Assembly (NCBI RefSeq): GCF_018882215.1
Contig: NZ_JACVOX010000002.1
Span: 248,001 to 312,000 of the forward strand
Direction of reading: 5' to 3'
Origin: Polynucleobacter sp. AP-Kaivos-20-H2
GTDB lineage: Bacteria > Pseudomonadota > Gammaproteobacteria > Burkholderiales > Burkholderiaceae
Length of the DNA stretch: 64,000 nt
The position numbers and the translations under genes are program-made. Positions 25,475-34,987 of the stretch are shown here, one piece after another (position 1 is the stretch's first letter; each line of letters starts with the position of its first letter). The notes under the pieces were generated by a model that worked only from the letters and a program-made list of their open reading frames with translations, did no database searches and was not told the origin of the DNA.

Positions 25475-25516
25475 TGGGCGTCTTGCTAAGTTCTGATGGT
25501 TGTGAACTCAGCGCCA
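25475..25516 (-). promoter_or_regulatory. Hairpin in the rpsF 5' leader
   Basis: On the minus strand TGGCG CTGAGTTC pairs with GAACTTAG and CGCCCA around a 10-base loop, with a small bulge. It lies about 27 bases before the rpsF start. Many bacteria have an S6:S18-binding leader here; the conserved CCG bulge of that motif was not seen, so this is a structure call only. Confidence 0.45.
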
Positions 25517-25581
25517 GTGTGACAAGGTAGTAACAAATTGTAGGTACTGCTAACAACACTTTTACAACTGCTTTTCAGCAC

Positions 25582-26658
25582 TTACCGTATTACAGGCAAG
25601 ACCGCTATTCTAGCAAAAAAATCCTGCCAAGTCAGGGATTTACCAGCTACTTGGGCTTGTTTTTCTGCATTCAACGCTAGCTGGAGTGCAATTCTGGCCC
25701 TAGGAGCAGTAAGACTGCCTGATGCCAAACACCCGCCAATGTCTTTTTCAGGCAAATCAGATAGGGTTTCACCCGCGCCCGTTCTTGTAGTTCTCACCAA
25801 GGCAATTCCATGCTTTACCGCTGCTCCCAAGGGATCTCTCCAAGCATCATGAAAGCCTCCCATGCCAGAACCCGCAAGGACCAAGCCCTTTACTTTGGAG
25901 TTCAGCCAATGGGTAATCGTTTCTGAGCGAGCACCTGCATGGCTTGTCAATATCTCTACCCAAGACCATTCGCCCTCTTTAGGAATGGGCAAATCCTCAC
26001 TCCAAAGCGCCTGAACCGCCTTCACCCCAGACAGCCAGGATGGATTAATCAGCCCAACTGAGCTGCTAGGAGAAGCTTGGATAGGCGCATTGAGGGCGCT
26101 ACCGTGGCGTTTTGCTAGGTCCATAGCCAAACAACCCCTGCCATCCATTACGGCATATATGCCGCCTGGGCAATCATCTAATGGGCTAGATGCCCAACGA
26201 ATAGCATCCAGCAAGTTGGATGGACCGTCCGCCTTAGGGGCATTGGACGGCAACATGGAGCCCGTTAAGATCACTCTTTTGCCTAAATTTTGAGCATATT
26301 TACCGCAAGTCAGCTGCAAAAAGATACCCGTCTCTTCAATCGTGTCGGTTCCGTGAGTGACCACTATCCCTTTAACCAAGGTATTAGCAAGGGTCTCTCT
26401 TACAGCCTCGCCAAGTAAGGTCAATAGGGGCTCTGTCAGGCTGCGGCTATTGATATTGGCAACCTGCCTTGAAACTAAGCTAATGCCTTCTGGGACGGCA
26501 GATTGAATATGGGTAAGTAAGGAGGCGACTTCGACCTGGCCAGCTTCATATTGCATAGGTTTATCTGTCGGGCTCGGCGCCAAACCGGCAATCGTGCCGC
26601 CCATTCCCAACACCAAGATGTGAGGTGAGGTTTCGGAAGTATTTTGTTGAGAGCTCAT
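25582..26658 (-). CDS. Asparaginase family protein
   Basis: Threonine-nucleophile amidohydrolase of the bacterial L-asparaginase (type I/II) family, 358 residues. Seen: VLGMGGTIAG with the first catalytic Thr (about residue 21), the VTHGTDTIEETG motif carrying the second Thr, Asp and the downstream Lys region, and LTGSMLPSNAPKADGP. There is no signal peptide, so it is cytoplasmic, hydrolysing asparagine to aspartate and ammonia. The C-terminal domain has VKGLVLAGSGMGG. Divergent from lexA with 59 bases between starts. Confidence 0.9.
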   Translation of the reverse strand: MSSQQNTSETSPHILVLGMGGTIAGLAPSPTDKPMQYEAGQVEVASLLTHIQSAVPEGISLVSRQVANINSRSLTEPLLTLLGEAVRETLANTLVKGIVVTHGTDTIEETGIFLQLTCGKYAQNLGKRVILTGSMLPSNAPKADGPSNLLDAIRWASSPLDDCPGGIYAVMDGRGCLAMDLAKRHGSALNAPIQASPSSSVGLINPSWLSGVKAVQALWSEDLPIPKEGEWSWVEILTSHAGARSETITHWLNSKVKGLVLAGSGMGGFHDAWRDPLGAAVKHGIALVRTTRTGAGETLSDLPEKDIGGCLASGSLTAPRARIALQLALNAEKQAQVAGKSLTWQDFFARIAVLPVIR

Positions 26659-26682
26659 ACCTCATTATCCCCCTTAAATAGC

Positions 26683-26716
26683 TTGATCTATCAAATACTG
26701 CTGTATACAATCCCAG
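26683..26716 (+). promoter_or_regulatory. lexA promoter with SOS (LexA) box
   Basis: A 16-base LexA-type box, CTG-N10-CAG (26701-26716, CTGTATACAATCCCAG, one mismatch to CTGTN8ACAG), lies one base before the lexA ATG. TTGATC (26683-26688) and TACAAT (26706-26711) with a 17-base spacer form a promoter, so the -10 is inside the box. Expected start of transcription is at or near the ATG. Confidence 0.72.
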
Positions 26717-26717
26717 T

Positions 26718-27437
26718 ATGGACATAAATACAGTTGATTTTCCGGAGGGGCTGACTGCCCTCCCCAAGCTCACTCCACGTCAGAATGAGATTTTGGAGCT
26801 GATTACTAAGGCCATCGATGAAAGCGGTCTGCCACCCACTCGTGCAGAAATAGCCACGCAACTTGGATTTGCTTCTGCCAATGCTGCCGAAGAACATTTG
26901 CGCGCACTTGCCAAAAAAGGTTACATCGAATTAACTCCCGGCACTTCACGCGGCATTCGAATTCCGCAACGATTTAATCAATCGCACAATAGCAATAAAT
27001 ACCGCCAACTTTCTTTACCGTCAGGCGCATTGCAACAACTCACATTGCCATTAATTGGTCGTGTTGCCGCTGGATCTCCAATCATGGCTGTGGAACATAT
27101 TGAAAAGCATGTTCCAGTTGACCCCAATTTATTTAGCAAAGGTGCTGATTACTTATTAAAAGTAAAAGGAATGAGCATGCGCGATGCGGGTATTTTGGAT
27201 GGTGATTATTTAGCAGTCAGAAAAACAACTGAAGTTCGCAACGGTGACATTGTTGTTGCTCGCCTTGATGATGAAGTGACTGTGAAGCGTTGGCAACAAA
27301 AGAAAACTGCAAACGGAATGGTCATCGAATTACAAGCAGAGAACCCAGACTTCAAAAACATTTTGGTAGATGATCGTCAGCCCAACTTTGCTATAGAAGG
27401 ACAAGCGGTTGGCTTAATTAGGGCTGAAGGCCTTTAA
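26718..27437 (+). CDS. lexA: SOS repressor LexA
   Basis: Repressor of the DNA-damage response that self-cleaves when bound to RecA filaments. It has 239 residues, longer than the 202 of E. coli LexA because of an N-terminal extension and a longer linker. Seen: winged-helix domain [12 protein letters not shown] to the GTSRGIRIP end, cleavage site Ala118-Gly119 in RVAAGSP, catalytic Ser153 in KGMSM and Lys190 in EVTVKR. It has no Shine-Dalgarno; the SOS box abuts the ATG. Autoregulation is therefore likely. It ends at a strong terminator. Confidence 0.97.
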   Translation: MDINTVDFPEGLTALPKLTPRQNEILELITKAIDESGLPPTRAEIATQLGFASANAAEEHLRALAKKGYIELTPGTSRGIRIPQRFNQSHNSNKYRQLSLPSGALQQLTLPLIGRVAAGSPIMAVEHIEKHVPVDPNLFSKGADYLLKVKGMSMRDAGILDGDYLAVRKTTEVRNGDIVVARLDDEVTVKRWQQKKTANGMVIELQAENPDFKNILVDDRQPNFAIEGQAVGLIRAEGL

Positions 27438-27454
27438 GCAAGGTTGCATATAAG

Positions 27455-27484
27455 AAAAGGCCTCTGAGTAGAGGCCTTTTTATT
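27455..27484. terminator. Intrinsic terminator between lexA and the lipoprotein gene
   Basis: Stem AAAAGGCCTCT / AGAGGCCTTTT with a 4-base loop and a T-rich tail. Its A/T symmetry lets it work for lexA (plus) and the convergent minus-strand gene. Confidence 0.9.
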
Positions 27485-27512
27485 TGCTGCCGTGAAGAGC
27501 GGTATTTTTGAT

Positions 27513-27974
27513 TTACTTCTTACTAGGCGCCACTACGTTAGCATTCTTTGGTGAAGAAGTAATCGTGATCAATGTCTTTGGTCCAGTTAATGACCCTTCA
27601 TTGAGTTCCACTGTAGCAGTACGATCACCTTTGGTGAATACCAAGATGCTCGTTTTTGTTTTCACTGCGCTCACAGTTGTCCAGCCGGCACGTGGATATT
27701 CAGACTGGAAAAATGCATAAATATCAGTGGGCGTTTGCACACCAGATAAAACTACACGACCGACCCAGTTATCACCGCGACCAATAATTAATGAATCCGC
27801 ACCAATAATTTTTGAAGCTGCCGGCAAAGGCATATCACCCAACAACTGAGCCTGAACTTCTTGAACTTCCTGTGGGGTACCTGTTGGCGAATCGCCAGAG
27901 CTAGCGCATGCCCCTAACAATACCGATAGGGACAAAGTAAGAGTGCTGAGTTTAAGGGTGTGAAGTTTGATCAT
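27513..27974 (-). CDS. Predicted lipoprotein, unknown function
   Basis: No family recognised. The 153-residue protein has a signal segment and lipobox LLGACASSG (Cys at about residue 23), a Pro/Gln/Val-rich stretch, then a compact domain with IIGRGDNWVGRVVLSG and DIYAFFQSEYPRAGWT and a beta-rich C-terminal half ending ITITSS. Looks like a small periplasm-facing lipoprotein of about 130 mature residues. It lies downstream of two tRNA genes on the same strand and may share their transcript. Confidence 0.75.
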   Translation of the reverse strand: MIKLHTLKLSTLTLSLSVLLGACASSGDSPTGTPQEVQEVQAQLLGDMPLPAASKIIGADSLIIGRGDNWVGRVVLSGVQTPTDIYAFFQSEYPRAGWTTVSAVKTKTSILVFTKGDRTATVELNEGSLTGPKTLITITSSPKNANVVAPSKK

Positions 27975-28059
27975 TTTTCGCTTTACAGAATTGATGCGAC
28001 TTTCTTATACCTGCTGAAAGTATTTTAGGTGCTCTACCTATTTCGTCAAGCGAAATTAC

Positions 28060-28133
28060 TGGAGGCGCGTGAGGGAATCGAACCCCCGTACGAAGCTTTG
28101 CAGGCTCCTGCCTAACCACTCGGCCAACGCGCC
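28060..28133 (-). tRNA. tRNA-Cys (anticodon GCA)
   Basis: A 74-base cloverleaf with acceptor GGCGCGT/ACGCGCC, the D-arm, anticodon loop CTGCAAA, T-arm with TTCGATT, and encoded CCA. It lies about 50 bases downstream of tRNA-Gly on the same strand. The order uvrC-pgsA-tRNA-Gly-tRNA-Cys parallels the E. coli glyW-cysT arrangement. Confidence 0.97.
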
Positions 28134-28149
28134 ATACTCTTGAATCAAA

Positions 28150-28177
28150 AATGGGAAGCTTTTGAGGGCTTCCCATC
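28150..28177. other. Hairpin between the two tRNA genes
   Basis: ATGGGAAGC pairs with GCTTCCCAT around a 10-base loop. It is in the tRNA spacer with no T-run, so a processing or spacer structure is more likely than a terminator. Confidence 0.45.
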
Positions 28178-28182
28178 GAACT

Positions 28183-28258
28183 TGGAGCGGGAAAGGAGGT
28201 TCGAACTCCCGACCTATACCTTGGCAAGGTATCGCTCTACCAGCTGAGCTATTCCCGC
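28183..28258 (-). tRNA. tRNA-Gly (anticodon GCC)
   Basis: A 76-base cloverleaf with acceptor GCGGGAA/TTCCCGC, D-arm GCTC/GAGC, anticodon stem ATACC/GGTAT with GCC, T-arm GGGAG TTCGAAC CTCCT containing a G-U pair, and encoded CCA. It is 116 bases downstream of pgsA on the same strand. Confidence 0.97.
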
Positions 28259-28374
28259 ATAACAGGGCAGTAGTTTAACAAACAATCTGCAAGAAAGCAT
28301 TATTCACAGCAAAACCTAAAAGCCAAGGGAATTCAATCTCCCTGAAAAGCTTAACTGGCTGGGCTTTACAACGC

Positions 28375-28950
28375 TTAGTCTATTTTTCCAGCGAGCTGAG
28401 GCAAGGCCTTTTTCATGTAATAGAACATCGACCAAAGCGTTAAAAAGGAGGCAATCCAAATTAACCAAGTGCCTACTTGCGCGCAATTTAACCAACCAAA
28501 TAAGGTGTCATTGAGCAATAAAAAGGGAATGGCTACGAGTTGAGCAGTTGTTTTGAGCTTACCAACCATATGAACTGCCACACTTTTTCCGGCCCCTAAT
28601 AAAGCCATCCACTCTCTCAGAGCGGAGATCGTGATTTCACGTCCAATGATGATGAGTGCAACCCAAACTTGCACTCGATCCATATTCAATAAAACCAATA
28701 ATGCGGCAGCAACAATCAGCTTGTCTGCCACTGGATCTAAAAATTGGCCAAATGCCGATTCTTGTTTTAAACGGCGGGCCAAGAAACCATCTAACCAATC
28801 AGTAATGGCGGCAGAGATAAAGATGATTGCGGCAATCAAATTCTTATCAAACGGAGTAAGCCAGGAATTGGGAAGATAAAAAATAGCTACCAATAGCGGA
28901 ATCGCAGCAACACGCAACCAGGTTAGGGCGATCGGTAGATTGAAAGGCAT
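28375..28950 (-). CDS. pgsA: CDP-diacylglycerol-glycerol-3-phosphate phosphatidyltransferase
   Basis: Membrane enzyme that makes phosphatidylglycerol phosphate from CDP-diacylglycerol and glycerol-3-phosphate. It has 191 residues from the ATG at 28950 (MPFNLPIALTWLR); a TTG six codons upstream is less likely. Seen: the CDP-alcohol phosphotransferase signature, DWLDGFLARRLKQESAFGQFLDPVADK, with all the conserved aspartates, and about five TM helices. It follows uvrC by about 33 bases and precedes the tRNA genes. Confidence 0.95.
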   Translation of the reverse strand: MPFNLPIALTWLRVAAIPLLVAIFYLPNSWLTPFDKNLIAAIIFISAAITDWLDGFLARRLKQESAFGQFLDPVADKLIVAAALLVLLNMDRVQVWVALIIIGREITISALREWMALLGAGKSVAVHMVGKLKTTAQLVAIPFLLLNDTLFGWLNCAQVGTWLIWIASFLTLWSMFYYMKKALPQLAGKID

Positions 28951-28983
28951 TGGATAAGCATAAACCAAGAACGGTCAATGCTC

Positions 28984-30894
28984 CTAGTGAAGCTGACGAT
29001 ATATCTGTTCAGCAAGCGTCAAAGAGACGCCTTCAACACTGGCAATCTCTTCGATACTGGCATTAGAGACACCCTTTAAGCCACCAAAACGAGCCAACAG
29101 CTTTTGACGACGCTTGGCACCAATGCCCTCAATCTCCTCTAGACGGGAGATTGTCCTAGCCTTAGCACGTTTAGCGCGCATGCCGGTAATTGCAAAGCGG
29201 TGCGCCTCATCCCGTATCTGAGCCACCAATAGCAATGCCGCACTGTCGATACCCAACTCCAACGCCTTACGTCCATCTGCAAAAATGAGTGTTTCCAATC
29301 CAACCTTACGACCTTCACCCTTAGCAACACCCACGATCAAACCCACATCTATGCCAAATTCAGAAAGAACTTGTCTTGCCATTTCTACCTGGCCTTTGCC
29401 GCCGTCAATCAAAATCACTTGAGGAATCTTTTCAACAGGCAGCTCTTGAAAATTGGCATAGCGTCTCTGCAAGACCTGGCGCATAGCTGCGTAATCATCA
29501 CCTGGTGTGATGTCATTAATATTGAACCGTCGATACTCACTCGACTGCATCGCGTTTTTGGCATACACCACACAAGATGCTTGGGTTGCTTCACCAGAGG
29601 TGTGGCTAATATCAAAACATTCGATGCGCAACTGCTCAAGACTTTCCAATTCGAGGCTCAAGATATCAGCCAATGCACGTGCCCTAGCCAACTGTCCACC
29701 CGTCTCAACTAAGCGTTTAGTAAGTGCAATCTTCGCATTTCCCTCTGCCATTCCAAGCCAGTGACGTCTTTGACCTTGAGGTTGGTGCAAGAAAGTAATT
29801 TTTCTACCAGCTTGTACATTTAATAGCTCGTGCAAATCTTCAGGCGGAGATTCATTGAGTTTAGTCAAATCATCACTTGCTGATTGCAGGGCATGATTTA
29901 GAACGAGTACAGGTGGAATTAAATTGGCAGCAGTTTCATCCGCATGCTCTTCTAAATAATGCTGCGTAATAAAGGCCTCTAGTATTTCCGCAGGGGATGG
30001 CAACTCACCGGAAGTGGAGCGCAGACCTTTGGGAAAATACGCCCTATCACCCAAGTGACGGCCGCCACGAATCATTGCTAAGTTCACACAAACCATGCCC
30101 TCCATTTGCGCTACAACGATCACATCCACATCACCCTCACCCTCAGCAACGGTATCCATCGACTGTTGCTGCAACACACTGGATAAGTCAGCAATGCGAT
30201 CTCGCAACACCGCAGCCATCTCAAACTCCATTGATTCGCTATGTTTGTGCATTTCTTTTTCAAGCTCGGATAACACTCGGCTGTGATCGCCCTCTAAAAA
30301 TCGAGTAGCTTGAGCAACATCCTGCCCATACTGCTCAACACTGAGGCGACCGACGCATGGGGCACTGCAGCGATGAATTTGATGCAAGAGGCAAGGACGG
30401 CTGCGATTCTTGAAAACAGAATCCTCACAAGTTCTTAAGCGGAATACTTTTTGAAGAATCTGCACGCTATTGCGTACTGCCCAGCTATTCGGGAATGGTC
30501 CAAAGTAATGATTGCGCTTATCCACTTTTCCACGATATGACGCTAACCTGGGAAATTGATGCCCCGTTAACATCACATAGGGATAAGACTTGTCATCACG
30601 AAAGAGAATGTTGAATGGGGGAGCCAACTCTTTAATGAGATTGTTCTCTAGAATAAGGGCTTCCGTTTCAGTCCGTGTTACCGTTGTCTCATAGCGGGCA
30701 ATTTTGCCCACCATCAGCTCGATACGCGGTGATAACTGGGTACGCTGGAAATAACTAGAGACACGCTTTTTGAGGTTGCGCGCTTTGCCTACATACAGAA
30801 TATGTCCCACTTCATCAAAAAAGCGATATACCCCCGGCAATCCGGGTAGCCGTTTAACATCCTGCTGAAGGGTTTCGAAAAGCGAATTACTCAT
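28984..30894 (-). CDS. uvrC: Excinuclease ABC subunit C
   Basis: Nuclease that makes both incisions in nucleotide excision repair with UvrB. It has 636 residues. Seen: the N-terminal GIY-YIG domain ([30 protein letters not shown]), the Cys-rich region [29 protein letters not shown], the UvrB-interacting helix region, the C-terminal RNase H-like endonuclease domain with [10 protein letters not shown] and LIDGGKGQV, and a HhH pair at the end. The ATG overlaps the earP ATG by two bases on the opposite strand. pgsA follows. Confidence 0.97.
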   Translation of the reverse strand: MSNSLFETLQQDVKRLPGLPGVYRFFDEVGHILYVGKARNLKKRVSSYFQRTQLSPRIELMVGKIARYETTVTRTETEALILENNLIKELAPPFNILFRDDKSYPYVMLTGHQFPRLASYRGKVDKRNHYFGPFPNSWAVRNSVQILQKVFRLRTCEDSVFKNRSRPCLLHQIHRCSAPCVGRLSVEQYGQDVAQATRFLEGDHSRVLSELEKEMHKHSESMEFEMAAVLRDRIADLSSVLQQQSMDTVAEGEGDVDVIVVAQMEGMVCVNLAMIRGGRHLGDRAYFPKGLRSTSGELPSPAEILEAFITQHYLEEHADETAANLIPPVLVLNHALQSASDDLTKLNESPPEDLHELLNVQAGRKITFLHQPQGQRRHWLGMAEGNAKIALTKRLVETGGQLARARALADILSLELESLEQLRIECFDISHTSGEATQASCVVYAKNAMQSSEYRRFNINDITPGDDYAAMRQVLQRRYANFQELPVEKIPQVILIDGGKGQVEMARQVLSEFGIDVGLIVGVAKGEGRKVGLETLIFADGRKALELGIDSAALLLVAQIRDEAHRFAITGMRAKRAKARTISRLEEIEGIGAKRRQKLLARFGGLKGVSNASIEEIASVEGVSLTLAEQIYRQLH

Positions 30895-31963
30895 GCGTTG
30901 GGATATTTTCTGCCAAATCGTCGATAACTATGGTGATGCCGGTGTTTGCTGGCGTCTAGCCCGAAGCTTATCAAGCAATCATGGGCAAGAGGTTCGTATT
31001 TTTTGCGATGACCTGCCAACCCTTAATTTACTCGCATCTGGAGTAGACCCATCCATTAAGCAAAAAATTGATACGCAGCCATGGGAGGCTAGTCACGCTA
31101 ATGCTCGTCACCCAGTAAAAATACCCGATGTTGTGATTGAGGCCTTTGGCTGTGAATTACCAGAACGTTACTTGGCAGGCCTATTTATCGCCCCGGTCAA
31201 ACCCATCATCATTAACTTGGAATACTTGAGCGCAGAGCCCTGGGTGATTGATTTTCATGGCAAGGCCTCACCTCAATCACACGGCATTCCGAAATATTTT
31301 TTCTTTCCCGGCTTTCAGGATGAGGCGGGTGGGCTATTGCTGGACCCCATTCCACCAGAAGGTCATCTTGTGGCAAAAAATATTCCTGACGATCTGAAGG
31401 CTTCCTGGTCCAAGCTGCGTACTGGGGCAAAAAGAATCAGTGTTTTTTGCTACCCAGGCGCTCCTCTCAAAAAATGGCTAACTGACTTAGGCCGTCTTGG
31501 TGAAGATTTTGATGTCTTACTTGCTCATGGTCATGCTGAGCAACTCAGTCTTTATGGAGAGCACCCCATCTCTCTACCCAACAATATCCAGCTGCTCTCA
31601 ATGCCATTTGTATCTCAGGATGAATATGACTGGGTGCTATCGCAATGCGACTTCAACATTGTGCGAGGAGAGGATTCTTTTGTGCGAGCGCAGCTTGCGG
31701 GCAAACCATTTATTTGGCACATCTATCCACAAGAAGATCGCGCCCATGAAGTGAAATTAGCAGCGTTTCTGGATCTATATCTGGAAGAGGCTAGCCAAGA
31801 ATTAAGGTTGGCTACCATTGCCGCCATGACCTGGGCAATGCCCGGTGAATGGTTTGGCAGCCTGGATGCTTGGAATGCGCATGCCAAGCACTGGCGCACC
31901 CATTTACTAGAAAAACAAGCGGATGGCGGCCTGCCAGCACGTTTAATCCGCTTTGTCGCCTAA
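30893..31963 (+). CDS. earP: EF-P arginine rhamnosyltransferase
   Basis: Uses dTDP-L-rhamnose to rhamnosylate Arg32 of EF-P, rescuing ribosomes stalled at proline runs. It has 356 residues. Seen: [26 protein letters not shown] with Asp11 and Asp15 in the conserved position, [59 protein letters not shown], a glycosyltransferase donor site. The start cannot move much because the family begins this way, so its ATG really overlaps the uvrC ATG on the other strand. efp follows 87 bases later on the same strand. Confidence 0.95.
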   Translation: MRWDIFCQIVDNYGDAGVCWRLARSLSSNHGQEVRIFCDDLPTLNLLASGVDPSIKQKIDTQPWEASHANARHPVKIPDVVIEAFGCELPERYLAGLFIAPVKPIIINLEYLSAEPWVIDFHGKASPQSHGIPKYFFFPGFQDEAGGLLLDPIPPEGHLVAKNIPDDLKASWSKLRTGAKRISVFCYPGAPLKKWLTDLGRLGEDFDVLLAHGHAEQLSLYGEHPISLPNNIQLLSMPFVSQDEYDWVLSQCDFNIVRGEDSFVRAQLAGKPFIWHIYPQEDRAHEVKLAAFLDLYLEEASQELRLATIAAMTWAMPGEWFGSLDAWNAHAKHWRTHLLEKQADGGLPARLIRFVA

Positions 31964-32050
31964 TCCCAAGCAATAAAGGCTTGCGGGCGGTTACAATCTT
32001 GTTTTTGATTAAAACCGCAGAAAATTAGCTCTGCTCCCAGGAATAGCAAG

Positions 32051-32611
32051 ATGAAAACAGCACAAGAACTCCGCGTTGGTAACGTAGTGATGATCGGCAC
32101 CGATGCCCAGGTCGTTTTAAAAGCAGAATACAGCCGCTCTGGCCGCAACTCCTCTGTTGTGAAAATGAAATTTAAGAATTTGTTAACTGGCGCGCCAAAC
32201 GAAGGCGTTTACAAAGCGGATGACAAGTTTGATGTTGTGATTCTTGATAAGAAAGAATGTACTTATTCTTATTTCGCAGATCCAATGTATGTGTTTATGG
32301 ATACTGAATACAACCAGTACGAAGTTGAAGCTGAGTTCATGGGTGATGCATTGAACTATCTCGAAGAAAGCATGCCATGTGAAGTGGTGTTCTACGAAGG
32401 TAAAGCACTCTCAGTAGCAATGCCAAACTCATTGGTTCGCGAAATCATCTACACAGAGCCAGCGGTTAAAGGTGATACCAGCTCAGGCAAGGTATTAAAG
32501 AACGCAAAATTGGCAACTGGCTATGAATTGCAAGTTCCATTGTTCTGCAATACTGGCGACAAGATCGAGATCGATACTCGGACTGGCGAATATCGTAGCC
32601 GCGCTAACTAA
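32051..32611 (+). CDS. efp: Elongation factor P
   Basis: Ribosome E-site factor that eases formation of polyproline bonds. It has 186 residues. Seen: the KOW-like N-domain [14 protein letters not shown] and the loop SRSGRNSS carrying Arg32, the residue modified in beta- and pseudomonad-type EF-P by EarP (Lys34 in E. coli). The OB domains follow, ending [12 protein letters not shown]. The neighbouring earP supports the arginine-type pathway. A terminator follows. Confidence 0.97.
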   Translation: MKTAQELRVGNVVMIGTDAQVVLKAEYSRSGRNSSVVKMKFKNLLTGAPNEGVYKADDKFDVVILDKKECTYSYFADPMYVFMDTEYNQYEVEAEFMGDALNYLEESMPCEVVFYEGKALSVAMPNSLVREIIYTEPAVKGDTSSGKVLKNAKLATGYELQVPLFCNTGDKIEIDTRTGEYRSRAN

Positions 32612-32637
32612 TTTGTAATTAACTAGCTAAAGATGTT

Positions 32638-32665
32638 AAAAAGCCCGGCATGCCGGGCTTTTTTA
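32638..32665. terminator. Intrinsic terminator after efp
   Basis: Self-complementary AAAAGCCCGGCA / TGCCGGGCTTTT with a T-run. It can serve efp (plus) and the convergent nagZ (minus). Confidence 0.92.
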
Positions 32666-32686
32666 TTTCTACAGACCAATATTTAC

Positions 32687-33766
32687 TTATTCAGCAATCA
32701 GACTTAACTGCGCAAGTAAGCCTTTAGCGTGCTGGTACTGAGCCTCGTTCTGCAACTCACTCCATGTCGGCGCTGGCGCCACCGGCATCAGACGATTTAA
32801 ACGTACCGCAGATTCAGATTGTTTTGCTTTTGAGACCTTGAGTTTGGAGAGCAATTGATCCGCAAGATCTGGGCGATTGCAGATTAACACTGCATCGCAA
32901 CCAGCATCTAAGGCCATTTCAGCGCCCTTCACTACTGACCCTGCAACACTTGCACCCTCCATCGACAGATCATCACTAAAGATCACACCCTCAAAGCCTA
33001 ATTCTTGACGGAGGATGGAATGGAGCCAGATCTTTGAAAATCCTGCTGGGTTCTTATCTACCTTTGGATAGATCACATGTGCCGGCATCACCGATGCCAA
33101 GCTCAAATCGAGCCATTCATACGGCTTAGCATCATCACTCAAGATTTCTTTTAACGAGCGCTCGTCTACCGGAATAGCTACGTGCGAATCAGCCTCAGCC
33201 CAGCCATGCCCAGGGAAATGCTTGCCGCAGTTGGCCATGCCAGCAAAACGCAAACCTTCATTCAGACTCTTCGACAAAGCAAAGACTATTTGTGGATCAC
33301 GGCTAAAAGACCGATCGCCAATCACGCCACTGCGACCAAAATCTAAATCCAGCACTGGTGTAAAACTGAAGTCAACTCCACAAGCACGTAGTTCAGTAGC
33401 AAGCACATATCCACAGGCTGTAGCAGCAGCCATTGCGATAGCAGCAGATTCTGCAGCATGGGTTGATTTATTTTTAGCGCTCCACAATTCACCCAATTTA
33501 CGCATAGCTGGTAAATGGGTAAAGCCATCAGTTCTTGCGCGCTGTACTCGACCACCCTCATGATCAATGGATATAAGCACATCAGGACGCAACTTCTTAA
33601 TGGCAGCAGTTAATTTAGTAAGTTGCTGACGATTGGCAAAGTTCCTACCGAATAAAATAACGCCGCCAGTTAGGGGATGCAAGATGCGCCGACGATCCTC
33701 GGCATTTAATTCCAGACCAACTACATCTAGAGTGATTGGGCCGGGGGCCATGGTTGACTTACTCAT
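32687..33766 (-). CDS. nagZ: Beta-N-acetylhexosaminidase (NagZ)
   Basis: Family 3 glycoside hydrolase that removes N-acetylglucosamine from anhydromuropeptides in cell-wall recycling. It has 359 residues. Seen: RPDVLISIDHEGGRVQR, VIGDRSFSRDP, the general-acid loop KHFPGHGWAEADSH with His and Asp, and the nucleophile region VIFSDDLSMEGA. It follows acpS and is the last gene of the long superoperon on this strand. Confidence 0.95.
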   Translation of the reverse strand: MSKSTMAPGPITLDVVGLELNAEDRRRILHPLTGGVILFGRNFANRQQLTKLTAAIKKLRPDVLISIDHEGGRVQRARTDGFTHLPAMRKLGELWSAKNKSTHAAESAAIAMAAATACGYVLATELRACGVDFSFTPVLDLDFGRSGVIGDRSFSRDPQIVFALSKSLNEGLRFAGMANCGKHFPGHGWAEADSHVAIPVDERSLKEILSDDAKPYEWLDLSLASVMPAHVIYPKVDKNPAGFSKIWLHSILRQELGFEGVIFSDDLSMEGASVAGSVVKGAEMALDAGCDAVLICNRPDLADQLLSKLKVSKAKQSESAVRLNRLMPVAPAPTWSELQNEAQYQHAKGLLAQLSLIAE

Positions 33767-33796
33767 TTCTTCCTCTATTTCAACTGTATTTTTTAT

Positions 33797-34189
33797 TTAC
33801 TTTTGAGTAACGATGACATGTGCAATTGCCATATCTTGCTCATCACTCACAGTAACGTGAGCTTCCCAATTTTTTTCTTTCATAAATAGCGCCAAAGCTC
33901 CTAAGTAAGAAGTAATTGGCTTGCCACTAGGCTCATTTAGGGTTTGGAGTGAACGCCAAGTCATCGGCATTCTCATTCCCAAACCAATCGCTTTTGAGAA
34001 GGCCTCCTTGGCAGCAAAACGGGTGGCTAAGAATGCAATACCACGCTTGTGATTTCTGGCAAGTCGGTGTTTAAAAACTAACATCTCATCTGGCCCCAGA
34101 ATTTTTTCAGCTAGGCGGCCATTAGTGCGATCGTACGCCGCTTGTAAGCGCTCAATCTGTAGAATATCTGTGCCGATACCGATGATCAT
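33797..34189 (-). CDS. acpS: Holo-acyl carrier protein synthase
   Basis: Transfers 4'-phosphopantetheine from CoA to the serine of ACP. It has 130 residues, normal for a single-domain AcpS. Seen: [14 protein letters not shown] at the N-terminus, the metal-binding [13 protein letters not shown] (here [12 protein letters not shown]), and [12 protein letters not shown] at the end. The acpP substrate is encoded in the same cluster. Confidence 0.96.
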   Translation of the reverse strand: MIIGIGTDILQIERLQAAYDRTNGRLAEKILGPDEMLVFKHRLARNHKRGIAFLATRFAAKEAFSKAIGLGMRMPMTWRSLQTLNEPSGKPITSYLGALALFMKEKNWEAHVTVSDEQDMAIAHVIVTQK

Positions 34190-34231
34190 ATTGACTGTAA
34201 TGGCTTTTTTGTTATTTGCTGTTATTAATAC

Positions 34232-34975
34232 TTAAGCGCTGGCTCTGCCCTGATCCATCAAGGCTTTCATGTCGATAATTGCTTTTTGCCAACCCTTAAA
34301 TAAGGCCTCAGCAACAATCGCATGGCCAATATTGAGTTCAGATAATTCAGCAATGGCGGCTACTGGTTTGACATTACCTTCATGCAAACCATGACCGGCA
34401 TTGACTCTCAGGCCGATACTTTTTCCGAATATTGCAGCCTTACGAATACGCTCTAACTCTTTAGCCTGGTCGACGCCAGATAAATCGGCGTAACGACCGG
34501 TATGCAATTCCACTACAGTTGCACCAACTTCTTTAGCTGCTTGAATTTGTTTTTCTTCTGGATCAATAAATAGAGATACCCGAATACCAGCATCAACTAA
34601 TTTTTTTGTAGCGGCCTTCACCGCCTCAAAATGCCCTAAGACATCCAAACCACCTTCTGTTGTGACTTCTTCACGCTTCTCCGGAACCAGACACACATCG
34701 TGTGGCTTAACCTTGCATGCAATATCAATCATTTCGGGCGTCACTGCGCACTCTAGATTCATACGGGTTTTGATGAGCGGGCGAAGTGCCAGCAAGTCTG
34801 CATCTTTAATGTGACGACGATCTTCTCGTAAATGCAGAGTAATTAAATCAGCGCCAGCCTCCTCAGCAAGGGCTGCTGCTCTCAGTGGATCAGGATAGAT
34901 CGTACCCCTTGCATTACGCAAAGTGGCGACGTGATCAATATTGATACCCAGTTCAAGGCTTGGATGGCTGCTCAT
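34232..34975 (-). CDS. pdxJ: Pyridoxine 5'-phosphate synthase
   Basis: Condenses 1-deoxyxylulose 5-phosphate with 3-amino-1-hydroxyacetone phosphate to pyridoxine 5'-phosphate. It has 247 residues. Seen: [16 protein letters not shown] at the N-terminus, [42 protein letters not shown], and [16 protein letters not shown] barrel. It lies between recO (12 bases) and acpS. Confidence 0.97.
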   Translation of the reverse strand: MSSHPSLELGINIDHVATLRNARGTIYPDPLRAAALAEEAGADLITLHLREDRRHIKDADLLALRPLIKTRMNLECAVTPEMIDIACKVKPHDVCLVPEKREEVTTEGGLDVLGHFEAVKAATKKLVDAGIRVSLFIDPEEKQIQAAKEVGATVVELHTGRYADLSGVDQAKELERIRKAAIFGKSIGLRVNAGHGLHEGNVKPVAAIAELSELNIGHAIVAEALFKGWQKAIIDMKALMDQGRASA

Positions 34976-34987
34976 CTCTGTAGATTA

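Noticed and set aside
28020..28059. Possible remnant of a tRNA-Leu after tRNA-Cys
   Set aside because: The sequence up to the lipoprotein start shows no acceptor/T-arm pairing or TTCRA motif; only a short ATTTCG/CGAAAT hairpin is present.
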